Below, piece after piece: positions 1 through 29,954 of a stretch of 64,000 nucleotides of DNA. Made by a program: the position numbers and the translations under genes. The first letter of the stretch is position 1. The number at the start of each line of letters is the position of its first letter. The DNA is taken from contig NC_092561.1 in NCBI RefSeq assembly GCF_037975245.1, positions 10,725,001 to 10,789,000 of the forward strand. The letters run 5' to 3'. The stretch comes from Apostichopus japonicus (Eukaryota; Echinodermata; Holothuroidea; Aspidochirotida; Stichopodidae). The notes below the pieces were generated by a model that worked only from the letters and a program-made list of their open reading frames with translations, searched no databases and was not told the origin of the DNA.

Positions 1-864
1 ACCCTCCTTAAAATTTAAGGGTAGGCCTATCACCTAATATCATAATTATCAACAGAAAGTAACTCTGTGGCAAGATAGAATGCTTGTTTTACGTATATGT
101 TTTACTATGACAAAGCATCGAATACTACGAACAAGACCACAGTTTGCTATTGAACTTTATCAATTTGTTTCCACATCTAAAATTCTTAACTTGCTTCATT
201 TTAATTATCTACAATCACATGACACAAATCTCCTGTTTGAACAAAAAGGAGATGTCTCCTTCTTTGCTCTGAACCAATCTTCAGGGGTAAAAGCAAAAAA
301 AACATGTCAACATTGCTCCCTGCAAACCTGAAAGTGTCCATCCGAGCTTGAATGGATAAAAAACAACAGGATGGTGTACAATCGGTTAAGTAGAAGGTGT
401 TTTTGTTGACCATTGAGATGGTCAAAACTCTTAATGCTAAGTCCAACTAAAACTTTTAAATCCAATTAAAATCTTGATGTTTCCCATTTAATATTATAAT
501 TGTTACAAGTTTCTATATTTGTGTAAAAAGTAAGTTGGCCTGACCTTTCGATCCTAGTAGGATCTTCTTCGGAGGCTGAATGACAAGTAACAGTAACAGA
601 AGGGACAAAATACATGCACAGAATACAAACAGGTTAATGAACATGGAGAACACAAAGAGATAGATGTAAGGGGATTAGTAGACAAGTTTCTATATTAACA
701 CTGTAGTAAAAGAGAATGTACTTCCTTTGTATATACTTTTGTTAAGACATTGCTTTTCAAAACACACTGCTTTCAAAACACACTGCTTTCAAAAAGATTA
801 AAGAAGGGTAAAAATGTTGCACTTTTTAACTACGAGTATAGTTATGAGGATCAAACTTGTGTAC
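1..864. other. 3' flank / intron of the TPCN2-like gene at the window edge
   Basis: No coding exon is supported here. Because the exon at 865-965 ends in a good donor site in mid-codon, this stretch should be the next intron of the channel gene, whose remaining exons lie outside the window. It contains a Penelope-type hammerhead-like remnant near 546-574 and otherwise AT-rich sequence without recognisable structure. Confidence 0.6.
546..574 (-). ncRNA. degenerate hammerhead-ribozyme-like motif (Penelope-element remnant)
   Basis: On the minus strand the order is CCGAAGA (expected CUGANGA), a perfect 7-bp stem II made of GATCCTA and TAGGATC, then GAAA. This is the catalytic core layout of type-I hammerhead ribozymes carried in the pseudo-LTRs of Penelope-like retroelements. 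The U-to-C change in the CUGA box should inactivate it. A better preserved relative with almost the same flank lies at 3589-3616. Confidence 0.45.
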
Positions 865-19146
<18,282 letters not shown>

Positions 19147-19426
19147 CGTGTCCCTATATTGATTGATTGGTGAATAAATCCAGCGATGTATTTCTTTGTT
19201 TTACCGTGAACAATAGAAACCCCAAAACTGGGATGTTTGCGTCATGTGACTTTACGGATTACTGCACAGAAAAAATATATATTCTCAGTCAAACGAATCG
19301 CGTCACTGCAAGACATATACACTGATCTCTAGTTAGTGTAGAGTAGAGACATATAGGGTCTCTAGTGTAGAGATCAGTGGACATATACGACACATCCTGA
19401 CCGGTGTGAAGTTAGTTACTTATTCC

Positions 19427-19454
19427 AGGGAGTTGTTATCCATAACAACTCCCT
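19427..19454. other. perfect 28-nt palindrome (13-bp arms)
   Basis: AGGGAGTTGTTAT, a 2-base loop, then ATAACAACTCCCT. It lies about 280 bp upstream of the TPCN2-like start codon, in its promoter or 5' UTR region. A second longer imperfect hairpin (arms with ACTGATCTCTA and TAGAGATCAGT) lies just to the left, about 19310-19395. Confidence 0.9.
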
Positions 19455-19552
19455 GCTTATGCCGCGTTCCTCGTTCGACATTCGCGAATGAGTAACTGCT
19501 ACCTATTCAGTTACTTATTCGACAATGGTATTGACGTAACACCTATATATAG

Positions 19553-20120
19553 CAGGGTTGTCCAACCTACGGCCCGCGGGCCACAGTCCGGCCCGCCGCA
19601 GGGTTGCGTCCGGCCCACCACAGATACTCTATGGTGCGAAATTTTAGTGAGCAGATTTACTGATAACAATTTGAAGCTATATAATCAATCATTCGAACCA
19701 CTCAGCAAACACACAAAACGTTTTTAAAACGTTATTAAAACATTTCGTCTTCTGTTTTGATAACGTTATTTGTGGTGTAAATAAATATGTCACGAAACGT
19801 TTTCAGGCTACTATTTCAAAACATTTTTTCGTTAAAACATTAATATAACATTAATATCTCATAAAAACGTTATGCCGACGTTTTGATAACACCACATTTA
19901 ACGTAGTAAAAACACATTTTAGAGGCTCTTTTAAAAATGTTATGATAACGTTTTGTGTTTGCTGGGAGCTTCTGGGTCCAAAAAACTGCATACAGGTCAG
20001 TTTGTGTGACACTCTCTCAGCGGAGGGGGGGGGGGGCTGGACTTTATTCATCTGTTTTATCGGGACCTAAAAATACCCGTTAGGCCCTAATCAAGACCAG
20101 CACGCCTTGGACAACCCATG
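19553..20120. mobile_element. second copy of the hAT element, degraded right end
   Basis: Starts CAGGGTTGTCCAACCTACGG and follows the copy at 4313-5067 closely through GAAGCTATATAATC. The right terminus is degenerate (TTGGACAACCCATG) and no target duplication is clear. It lacks the nested element of the first copy but carries a different one at 19703-19964. Confidence 0.8.
19703..19964. mobile_element. 262-bp MITE nested in the second hAT copy
   Basis: Ends CAGCAAACACACAAAACG and CGTTTTGTGTTTGCTG, with internal runs of AAAACGTT and AACGTTTT. The sister hAT copy at 4313 lacks it. The target duplication is not clear. Confidence 0.8.
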
Positions 20121-21324
20121 CAACCAATGGGTCGTATGAACTCTAAGGACATTGTTGAAGAGTACCATAATGTGTCTTACCAGGTCCAAAGAGTGATTGA
20201 CCAATACAAATGACTAATGCACAATCATTTTCTAGTAGATTCATCAATATCTTCTTTTTTGAAGTTTTACTCTACGTGTGTACCAGTGTGGTGATACAAT
20301 ACAAAAACAACACCTTTGGCGCGCAAGTTTAATGCTTATTGGTGCTTTCCAATCATCAGCATACAAACTTTCCTTCCCATTCCCGACAAACACACGCGCA
20401 CTCTTTATATTTATTTGAGGGGGGGGGGGTGCACCTTATCGCAACTCCTTTTCTCGTAATAAAGGATTTCTGCAGACTGGCAACGCAATGAAAACCGTTA
20501 TTCGTTCATAGAACTTAATTTCATTTCTTTTATTCTTTTCACACGTCACACATTTACAGATTTAAAGAACAGAGAAGTTTTCTTGACTTTCTCCTTGAAA
20601 GTGGTTGTGAAAATTGTTACCCCCTTCGTAGATTCTGAAGGATTCCACTGCTACATTCTATATAGAGCTGACAAAGACAATCAGTCATCTCGGGTCAAGC
20701 GGAGGTAAACTTACTTTATTTACTTATATTTAGAAAAATATTCCAAGTGAAATAGTTCTACCCAGACATATCCTTTATGCCGAAATCCCTTTCTGATTTA
20801 TTTATATGGTCTCTATTGGTCATAGTTGGTAATGAACCAAGCTAACTTACCCTATAGTGCCATTCTAAGCATTTTAATATTATCGTGTTTGTCGTTTCTC
20901 TTAGCGATATTTCCATAGAAAGTTTTTGTTGGAGTGTAGAAGGCAGATCCACCATAAGAAGTTTCCCTGGGTTTATACCAACTAAACATGGACCAGAGTT
21001 AGTGTGAGTTTTAGTAACTTTCCTTTTATTCAGTTTTACCTAAATTAATATAACTTCCATAATTCTAGCCATACAAAATTTAATCAATACACAACACATA
21101 TTCAGTCCATTAACAAAAGTGTCAGATTTGGTTAATTTTGCGTTTTAAAAAGTCAAAATTACACTTTCTAATCACTTACAATTGTATTTAATGTATTAAT
21201 TCTTCTTTAAATGTAAATTAGGCTATTTGCTGAGTCAATAATGGAAGTATAAAAGTCAGTATAGAAATATTACTTGCTTAATATCCACCAGAACCCCCTC
21301 CCCACGTACCCCACCCCTCCCCCA
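20121..21324. other. intergenic, AT-rich
   Basis: No gene, transposon end or tandem array was recognised. A G10 tract lies near 20418, and a C-rich stretch just before the poly(A) signal of the next entry. Confidence 0.5.
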
Positions 21325-21369
21325 TTTATTCTCTGATTGGATTGAAATGTACTTTCAGAAGAGAAATGT

Positions 21370-21792
21370 TTATGCCAAAATAACTTTAATCTGGTTAAAT
21401 TGATACACTTTTACCGATTTATGTGCAAAGATGTTCCATTTCACTATTACTCGATACTTCATAAGACACATGTGAAGGAGCGGAACGAAGGACCATGCGT
21501 TCTGATTGTAATTGAATGATTCATTCAGGATGTTTCCTAGAAGTTTCTCCGTTTCATTAAATGCACTCTCTCGTAAAGGAGCGCCTGACCAATGGGCTCT
21601 AACTAATCGATACCGATGTACGAACTGACTACGTACTGTACCATCATTAACGTCCATGGAATTACCTTTAAAAGGCTGAGAGTTCATGTTTGCCATATCG
21701 TGATTGCTCCCTTGCGTCGAACCATTGAAATTCTTAAGTGATAGATAACTGAAAGAATCTGCAGCATGTTGATAGTAACTGCTTGTTTGCAT
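21370..21792 (-). CDS. hypothetical protein, putative 3'-terminal exon
   Basis: A 140-codon open frame, unusually long for this AT-rich window, ends in TAA. It is followed 40 bp downstream by a perfect AATAAA (21325-21330, minus strand) and then a G-rich tract, the arrangement of a mammalian-type cleavage/polyadenylation site. The product is hydrophilic, with HRYRLVRAHWSGAPLRESAF and a Phe/Trp-rich centre (FNYNQNAWSFVPLLHMCLMK). No family is recognised and no membrane segment is clear. The frame stays open to the right into the foldback element that begins four bases away, so the true exon start is uncertain. It could be the last exon of a gene whose promoter is at about 28.4 kb (inference). 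Confidence 0.4.
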   Translation of the reverse strand: MQTSSYYQHAADSFSYLSLKNFNGSTQGSNHDMANMNSQPFKGNSMDVNDGTVRSQFVHRYRLVRAHWSGAPLRESAFNETEKLLGNILNESFNYNQNAWSFVPLLHMCLMKYRVIVKWNIFAHKSVKVYQFNQIKVILA

Positions 21793-21795
21793 TTT

Positions 21796-24700
21796 AGTCC
21801 AGGAGCCCAGAAGGTTTATTCAGCTGAAGAGGTACAAAAGGTTTGGTGGCCTGATTGTGTTGGTAGGTGACCAAGCTTCAATAAAATGTGTTGCTGCCGG
21901 GGCACACCCTGCATGGTAGGTGAGGGGGTCACAAAATAAGGGGGCAAAATATGCTTTTATTTAGCTGAAGAGGTACAAGCACACAAGTTTCTGGGTTTTA
22001 TACCCAGGAGGGTACCTTGCATCACGGTGGCAATGACGGCAATATCTGACTGCATGGGGCCCCAGACAGTAGCCCAAAAGGGGCCCGCCCATATGGTATT
22101 ATTCAGCTGAAAAGGTACAAGGGTAGATCCTTTTGCATTTGAACTATTACACATTGGGGTATACTAAAACACTAATGACAGTAAATTTGTCCTGCATAGG
22201 GGCCCAAACAGTAGCCCTAAGAATGGGCCATGCGGACCAATCAGTGGTTAGCTAATTTTTCTAGCTGAACAGGTACATAAACAAAACTTGTTGGATACTG
22301 CTCCCAGCAAGACTAATTACTTTGCTGTTGCAATAACAGCAATATGTGCCTGCAGTGGGCCCCAGACAGTGGCCCAAAAGGGTAGATCCCTTTGCATTTG
22401 AACTAATACACATTGGGGTTTACTAAAATACTAATGACAGTATGTTTGTCCTGCATAGGGGCCCAAACAGTAGCTCTAAACATGGGCCCTGTTGCCTTAT
22501 CAGTCTTCGACTGATTTAGTAGAAGGTACATAAATTCAACTTGTTGGAGACTGGCCCTAGCAATATTTGTTATATTATTATAGCAATAACAGCAATATTT
22601 GCTTGCATGGGGCTCCAGACAGTGGTCCCGAAAGGCCCGTTTGGTGTTATTCAGTCAAAGTAATACAAGGGCGAATCTTTCAGCATTGATGCTGATACAT
22701 TTAGGTTTACACAAGTAGGTCTACCAATGACACCAACTTCGTTCTGCACTGGGGCCCAGACAATATAGCCCAACATGGTCCCGCCTTTCACGTTTATCGT
22801 ATCTTGCCACGATTGGACGAGCAGTGAGAGAAAACAGAAATAATATAATTACAAGAGGTTTATGATTTATTGGACCTAGTTAACATCGTTATTTGTCTTC
22901 TTTGTTAGAAATCCAGTGTAACGTACCTTATAAGTGGATTGCGAGGCAATTCAAAACTGTGAATGCCATACCTGAACGCTATGATAGGTGCACTTTTTGA
23001 AATGTAATTTAATATACTTTGTGTAGCCAGAATTGTATCTTTCAGAATGACCTAAAACATTGTACTTGCCCTAATTAACTCAAAGTTGGTCTCCATCGTT
23101 GTAGCATTGAACTGATATACTTTGATTCAGATTGCTCAATCATTGATCGTAATGATTTATCAGTGATAATCACATGAAGGCATGTTAACATCATCACTTG
23201 ATGAAATAACATATTTACATTTTTGGTTAAAATGATAACATATAGTAACATCCATAATACATGTACACTAGCCTAAGGATAATATACTGTAAACAGTCAA
23301 TTTTGTATATCTTAGGCAACATTTATTTGCTTTATTTATAGATCAAACGTACAGCCACCTGCTTACTCTCATGCATGCTATTTCACTAATACTTGTATAA
23401 TTTTGATTACATAAAGTTTAGCACACAGTATTATAACGAAGGAGTGTTACTAGATGCCCATAGCTAGGTACAAAAGTTACGAATGTACAGAAAAGTAACT
23501 AGTACTGTAAGTCAGTGGAATTTTCTGAAATGTAAGCTGCTGACATTATTATTGTCCATGCATTGTCACAGCAGAACATGGAAAATACAGCACTTGACTT
23601 AGCGAGTAATATTTTGCAGTACTTTTTTTTGCCAAATAATGTTACATGTTAGGGTCAACCAAGAAAAGGCCAAATATCAAATCTACATCAATGTTCAACA
23701 GCCTCTTAGGTTCTGGGTTACAGGTTTTGTACATGTCAAGCAGATGAAATGTTGCTCAAGGGTGTGGTGGAAGTTTTGTTTTTAACCACTGCAAACAGAT
23801 GGGTTTTATTACATAATAACTATGAAATCCATAAGTTCTTGTCAATAGAGAATATTACCTTTCTGCCCGTTCTATTGTGTTGATGTATGTCACAATATAA
23901 CGATTATTTACGACATAGAAAGCGCTTTAAGACCTGGTGAATGTTTTCCTCAAAACAAAATAATCGATTTAGACAAAAAATTCTCAACTAGGCCTAACGT
24001 TAAGCTAGTTCAACTGTTTAATTTAATATATTTCCTGATGAATAAACTGACCGTATAATTCAACACAAAGTTACACTATGCTGGACTAGATTGTCCGTCC
24101 ACTCGTTCGTTGACATACATGTGAACGTACGTACGTATATGTGGGATATGATATACGTACGTAGGCCTAGGCCCTACATCATGTTCCGAGAGACGCGGTT
24201 GCTATGGAAGTACGAAGAATGTTGATTAATTGTCCATGTTAATATTTGTGTGCATGTTAATCTATAATCTTTTTAATTGCTTCCATTCCCATGTTTGATG
24301 CATTTTTTTACTGATAGCAGTAAAATTGTTTTGAATATTCGTGATCATTTGGGCGTTTTATTTTTATTTTGCACATGTGCATTGATGTTTTCTACGGGGT
24401 AACACATTTATCAGATCTGCTAAAAAAAATTGTATTTTTTGCCTTTTTATTGACAAAAATCATAAGGTATGAATGAACGGAGTTAATCAACGGTCAGCGT
24501 GGGTTTATCTATAGGATAATGCACGTTTGGGGGTTAATTAGACTACCGTGATTACACACAGATACTTTTATAATAATGCAAGCGATGCATGAGGGCGTAG
24601 CCCGAGTGCATCCAGCTTGGCCCTAATTATAAATAGGCCTACTACCCGAAAATCCTCAAAGTATGAATAAACTAATATTTTTTTGGAAAAGGGAAGCTTG

Positions 24701-25750
24701 TCAATTGAAAGGGATGGGATATAGTTATTTATGGCAATTGCTAGAAATGTGGAAACCAGCAAATTTAATTATTTTTCTGTGAAGTTACCCCCTTAACTAG
24801 AATTTTATAGCTAACTAATGAGTATTTGAGAAACAGAAGAATTTGTACTCACCATGATTTGATCATTTAATTGTTATCCGCCGTCTTGCCCAATGCAGGC
24901 AGATATGCTGTCATTACTGCAGCAATAGAGTTAGTCTTGCTCGAAGCGGTATCTAACATGTTTTGTTTATGTACCTGTTCAGGTAGGGAAATAAGCCAGC
25001 AGCTGGTTGGGCTGCAGGGCCTATCTTTAAGGTTACTGTTTGGACATATATGCAGGACAAAGTGACTGTCATTAGTATTTTAGTTTACCCCAATGTGTAA
25101 TAGTTCAAATGCAAAAGGATCTACCCTTGTACCTTTTCAGCTGAATAAAACCATATGGGCGGGCCCCTTTTGGGCTACTGTCTGGGGCCCCATGCAGTCA
25201 GATATTGCTGTTGTTGCTACAGCAATGTAATTAGTCTTGCTGGGAGCAGTATCCAACAGGTTTTGTTCATGTACCTTTTCAGCTAGATAAATTAGCCAAC
25301 AGTTGGTTGTACCGCATGGCCCATTCTAGGGCTACTGTTTGGGCCCCTATGCAGGACAAAGTTACTGTCATTAGTGTTTTAGTACACCCCAATGTGTAAT
25401 AGTTCAAATGCAAAAGGATCTACCCTTGTACCTTTTCAGCTGAATGATACCATATGGGCGGGCCCCTTTTGGGCTACTGTCTGGGGCCCCATGCAGTCAG
25501 ATATTGCTGTCATTGCCACCATGATGCAAGGTACCCTCCTGGGTATAAAACCCAGAAACTTGTGTGCTTGTACCTCTTCAGCTAAATAAAAGCATATTTT
25601 GCCCCCTTATTTTGTGACCCCCTCACCTACCATGCAGGGTGTGCCCCGGCAGCAACACATTTTATTGAAGCTTAGTCACCTACCAACACAATCAGGCCAC
25701 CAAACCTTTTGTACCTCTTCAGCTGAATAAACCTTCTGGGCTCCTGGACT
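21796..25750. mobile_element. 4-kb foldback element with long repeat-bearing inverted arms
   Basis: The left arm (21796 to about 22800) begins AGTCCAGGAGCCCAGAAGG, and the right arm (about 24870-25750) is its inverse, ending GGCTCCTGGACT. Arms are about 0.9-1 kb and built from repeated units with TTCAGCTGAA, GGTACAAGG, TGGGCTACTGT and GGGGCCCCATGCAG. The 2-kb centre is AT-rich and unrelated to the arms. No transposase is readable and the target duplication is not resolved. The design recalls foldback/TU-type elements described in sea urchins. Confidence 0.88.
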
Positions 25751-27677
25751 ATTTGTATTCCCAAATGAATTAAATATCGGAAATAGTCCCTTTTTCCCTC
25801 TTTCCTTCTACGAATGTCTCTGACCCACGTGAGTGATATTGTTCAATGTTTGAACGTTACTGCATGTGGTTTATTTCTTTGATTGTTTGTCCGGCTGTAA
25901 GCTTCAGTTGAGCTTTAATACAGTGCATGCCTGCTACAAGCCTGCTACAACATTGCTACAGCCCTGGAAAGATGCTGTCGCTGTATGCCATTGTCTTCAA
26001 ATAACTGCCACATTGCAATTTTCCCTTTTGATTAGGCTGACATTTCGTAAGTGATTTGCGCAAGCTAAAATGTTATATATGCTGACAAATAGATGAATTC
26101 AGAAGTCATTGAGAGGTAACTTTCTAAAATTGTAAAAACTTTCCTACAGAATTTGACCATATATAGACATGCGGCCATTAATTGGAATGAACTGAACACA
26201 AGTTCTCTTTTTTTCATTCATTGAGGGTCCAAAGTTTAATTTGTAATGCTATGGGTTGACACTAAACGCACTATACATAACATATGAGATGGTCGTTAAT
26301 TTTATTGTCCAGCTTAGTAGCGTTTATCGGCGTAAGTAGGAAAATGTGATCAGTGTTAAATTTTTCGTGATTTGGGGAAAATGCCACCTGTAGTTGACTT
26401 GATCAAGTCAAAATTTTAATTCCGTCCTGTCTTTCTGCAAATGCCTGCTTGGAAGTTCGAAGTTTAAACAGTTCCATTATGTTTGGCAGAAACAGCATAT
26501 TTTGGATCAAATTCTTTCGCTTATGTTCGCGATTTGGCGATGTAAGAAATCAAGGTCATTCCTGTAGTCACTGAACCAGGACTCCATTTACAGTTGAATG
26601 ACATCTTAACCTGTGGGTTGACCACATTCTTAGAAATGTTATGTCATTATTGCAGTGTGCGTGCTCGCTACAATATTGACATTACTGTCAAAGTGAACGA
26701 TCCTAAATGACTGGACGTCGCAACTTTAAGTTCCTTATAGTCTCTGTGCCCTTGCTGTTTCAGAGGCTAGCTACGCATGACGGGTCATCAGTCTCAAATC
26801 GTGGGGAATCGACAGATACTGATTGAAATCGGCATATACCAATTTCCTTCGACATATCATCGATTTAAATCGACATATACAAATTTAAATCGATGATATG
26901 TAAAATAAATCGGTATATGTCAATTTATATATCGACATATACCAGTTTAAATCGATGATATGTCGAATTAAAGTGGTATGTGTCGATTTAAATCGGTAGC
27001 TGCTAGAAACTGGTATAAGTCGAAGAAATTGGTATATGTCGATTTATATCGGTATATGACGTCACGAATTCACTCTGCATCTATATATCCAAAGCATGGC
27101 ATAGCTGAACCATACATATCTCATAGAACAATGTAAAATACAACTTATAGGTGTTGACATAAGACTGCAGACACCACAAATTAGAATTTTGCCAAATGTT
27201 CCAAGTTCATTGCACTGTTTAAAACGTGTATTAGTTCAATCCAATCTTTTCGATTGCACTTAAGGAGTAAATAACTTGAAGAAAAGGTGATTGAGCCACT
27301 CAATAGCATACACTGATTATACTTACTGCCTTTTAGCAGCAATTATTCCCTTCATTTAGCTAAGTTTACTTAATTTGACTTCTCTGACACTATACTTTAT
27401 AATTCACAATACTATGTACTGAATGACACAACATATAGTGTAGGTAAATGGTCTGAAATATTAGTACACTGTGGTGGCTGGACTAGGCGATAGAGCACCT
27501 TGAAATAATGTGGACAGTTTCGACAAAGTGAATATGTGACGACGACGTCATGTTCGTACTGTTTAAAAGGTTACTGTTTAAAAGGGTCTCTTGGCATGTA
27601 TTAAATGTCACCCTTCTCTCAACTTGTAAACCAGATAATTAAATGCTTTAATGAAGTATGTTGTTTTGCAATTTGGA
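25751..27677. other. intergenic or intronic, no gene recognised
   Basis: Contains the ATCGACATATAC-type repeat at 26835-27060 and otherwise AT-rich sequence. If the heat-shock-type promoter at 28.4 kb drives the exon at 21.4 kb, this would be intron. Confidence 0.5.
26835..27060. repeat. AT-rich inverted/tandem repeat of ATCGACATATACC units
   Basis: Units of ATCGACATATACC, AAATCGATGATATGTCG and their complements alternate on both strands, so the block can fold on itself at many registers. Flanks contain ordinary sequence. Confidence 0.8.
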
Positions 27678-27893
27678 TTATATATTATTAATATGAAAAG
27701 TCTCTGGACAATTCTTGTAAAGGACAGTGTATCTGTTGAGAGACTGGTTGAGTTCTTCGCTTTTGAGGAGATCACCATAGCTGCAATAGGACAACATCTG
27801 TTTTATTGCCTGAAGGAATTCAACTGGATCCCATTTATGCAGATCAATAACATGATGACGGGACAGGGAACATGTCGCTGGAGTTAAAAGCAA
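27678..27893 (-). CDS. hypothetical 72-codon ORF / exon downstream of a heat-shock-type promoter
   Basis: Open frame on the minus strand, ending in TAA at 27678, with a plausible acceptor TTTTAACTCCAG near its start and content such as HVIDLHKWDPVEFLQAIKQM and LSYCSYGDLLKSEELNQSLN. It is hydrophilic and helix-like, and I recognise no family. It lies 0.5 kb downstream of the putative transcription start at about 28.33 kb in the same direction. It could be a real exon, a transposon remnant or chance. Confidence 0.25.
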   Translation of the reverse strand: MLLTPATCSLSRHHVIDLHKWDPVEFLQAIKQMLSYCSYGDLLKSEELNQSLNRYTVLYKNCPETFHINNI

Positions 27894-28356
27894 TAGTTGG
27901 TCAGCAAAGTTCCATGGAGTAGCCGATGCTGCAAAATACTACCGATGTGCTTGTCATAGATTTAACTAGGCAAAGCATTCAAAATCACAGAGATGGCACA
28001 TATTAATGATGTCTATAGCGAACAAACAGTAAGATAATATATATTACGTGCATGGGATTCTATTTTAACTTAATGTAATATTATATCGGGACTCGCGATA
28101 GAAAGGTACTGGGGTTATCTTGATGCCGTATTTTATGCTTCTTCAGGAGACGTCTCGAACGGAAGATAGAAGAAAACAATGAGTTCTCAGAAAAACAATT
28201 TGACAAGATCGGATTTGATTAGTGATTCGGTATAATTTCTTCTCTGTCGATTCTCTTACAAATAAAACAAAATTACAATGATTTGACTCCGTCAATTACG
28301 CAGTTCGAAGGAGTGATGAAATGGTGACGAAGTGAAGAACTTGCGAAACATGCCGC

Positions 28357-28690
28357 CTTTTATACATTACTCTACCGAAATCCCTCTGCGCATAATCAGC
28401 AGGCAGCCAATAACCTGCCCATCCTACATTAGCTAACGATATCAAACTCATTGGATAAATGACTGATCTGCCCTGATTGGTTGGGAGTTTGGAAGTCCAC
28501 CCCTTTCTATGGAAACTTCCATACCACGTGAGAAGAACCTTCTGGAATGTTCCACAGACACAGTGGAATCTATTTTGGGAAAAGGCCCTGTGACACGATT
28601 CAATAAGATAGTTAAACTTCTCGTGGGAAAACTGAATCCTCGACCTAGATAAATATGTAAAGGGCCTGTCTCGATGGAGTTTTTCGGGAA
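28357..28690 (-). promoter_or_regulatory. heat-shock-type promoter (TATA, CCAAT boxes, multiple HSEs)
   Basis: Reading leftwards on the minus strand: TTCGGGAA-type HSE at about 28682-28690, a perfect four-pentamer HSE at 28535-28552 (GAAccTTCtgGAAtgTTC), a further GAAacTTC at 28512-28519, CCAAT boxes at about 28476-28480 and 28450-28454, an inverted CCAAT at 28407-28411, and TATAAAAGG at 28357-28365. This is the order and spacing of an HSP70-class promoter. Transcription would start near 28330. A donor-like GTAAGAG about 80 bp downstream suggests a short noncoding first exon. No HSP coding sequence is seen downstream. Confidence 0.65.
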
Positions 28691-29098
28691 CATCAAAGAG
28701 GCAGTATTACTATTTCATAACATTAAGTAGAATTCAATTTCACTTAAGCGAATTTATAAGTGAGGTCACTTGTTCGAAACAAAAATCCTTTTGCTCTTTG
28801 CCGTCGTAATTCCTAGAAAATACCAACCTGTATAATAAAACGTATGCACACCTCTACCCCACCCCTTCTACCCCCCCCCCCAACTGAGTAAAATCCAGTA
28901 ACATAGCCCTTGACGACATAAAATGGCAGATGTTCATAAACGTGGTCAATTTATTTCCGCAATGTAAGTAAATATTTCTCTTAAGGGTAACGAAATTATG
29001 AGACCAAAGATATCGTTGCAGTTTCCATTTAATCGTTTCATTTTATATGTCAAGCACTGAAGGCAAAGCCAAAACAAATAAATCAAACGCTTTGTTGT

Positions 29099-29180
29099 TT
29101 AATAAGATTCGGCCAGGCCGTATCGAACCCGGAACCTCCCGATTGCTAGCCCCATTGCTTCGAATGCCACAGCACCCGTA
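29099..29180 (-). repeat. tRNA-derived SINE-like unit
   Basis: Minus strand has GGTTCCGGGTTCGATACGG (B-box) preceded by a degenerate A-box region with GTGGCATTCGAAGCAATGG. The tRNA-like spacing is kept, but no intact acceptor stem is seen. Confidence 0.55.
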
Positions 29181-29954
29181 TAATGATTGTGTTGCACAGA
29201 CTTTCCCTTTATTCGTATAAAATTATGCTGATGTGTGTAAATTTCTTGTACATAAAACAAAATCGTTGAAAGCGTATGTTTGATTTTCTTTACAATTATA
29301 CTTGCAAAATGCGTCATATGAATTTTTAATATTTAACCAATTTACATAATGTATGTATGTGAGTTCCAGATGTCATCAAATCTGAACCATTACTTACAGT
29401 ACAGTAACATGCAAAAATTAAAATATTTACATATAAAAGCAAAACTGAAAAGTCTTAATTTTCAGAGACCTTATTTGCAAAAGCTTACTAAACAGAATTG
29501 TCCTAACAACCCAATGTATGATATAATGAGTGTGTACAGATTATACAGAATTCACCAATGTCGTAACGTTAAACTGACACGTGTAACTTATATGTGTCCA
29601 TAGAAAATGCACAATTGGACTTCCAAGTACGTTTTACGAAAACATATAATAATTAGTTTTTAACTAAGGCTAGTCAGCTTGACTTTGTATAAATATTGTT
29701 TATTTGCGCCCTCTATTTTCATGACATGTATAGCCTAGTTTATTTTGCTAATTGCTAATAAAGAATTATCACAAATTATTGGGTGTGACCCAAAAGTGTG
29801 TCGCAAAACTTTTTCGGTGGGTCGCGGGATTTTCCGGAAAATTTATTTCAGACCTTGCTTGCCTTGATAGTCCAAGCTTTCATCAATTCTGAGCATCGAT
29901 TTAAAGGAGTGGGATTTGGTCATGGTGAGGAGAGGGGTCTGGGTGGGTCGTGGG

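Noticed and set aside
21957-22154. Two mirror-image ORFs (also 25392-25589) ending CACTSSAK
   Set aside because: They are the same foldback-arm sequence read on opposite strands; no start context, domains or conservation beyond the repeat.
28448-28696. 82-codon ORF across the heat-shock-type promoter
   Set aside because: It coincides with the HSE/CCAAT block, has no recognisable protein features and lies upstream of the TATA box.
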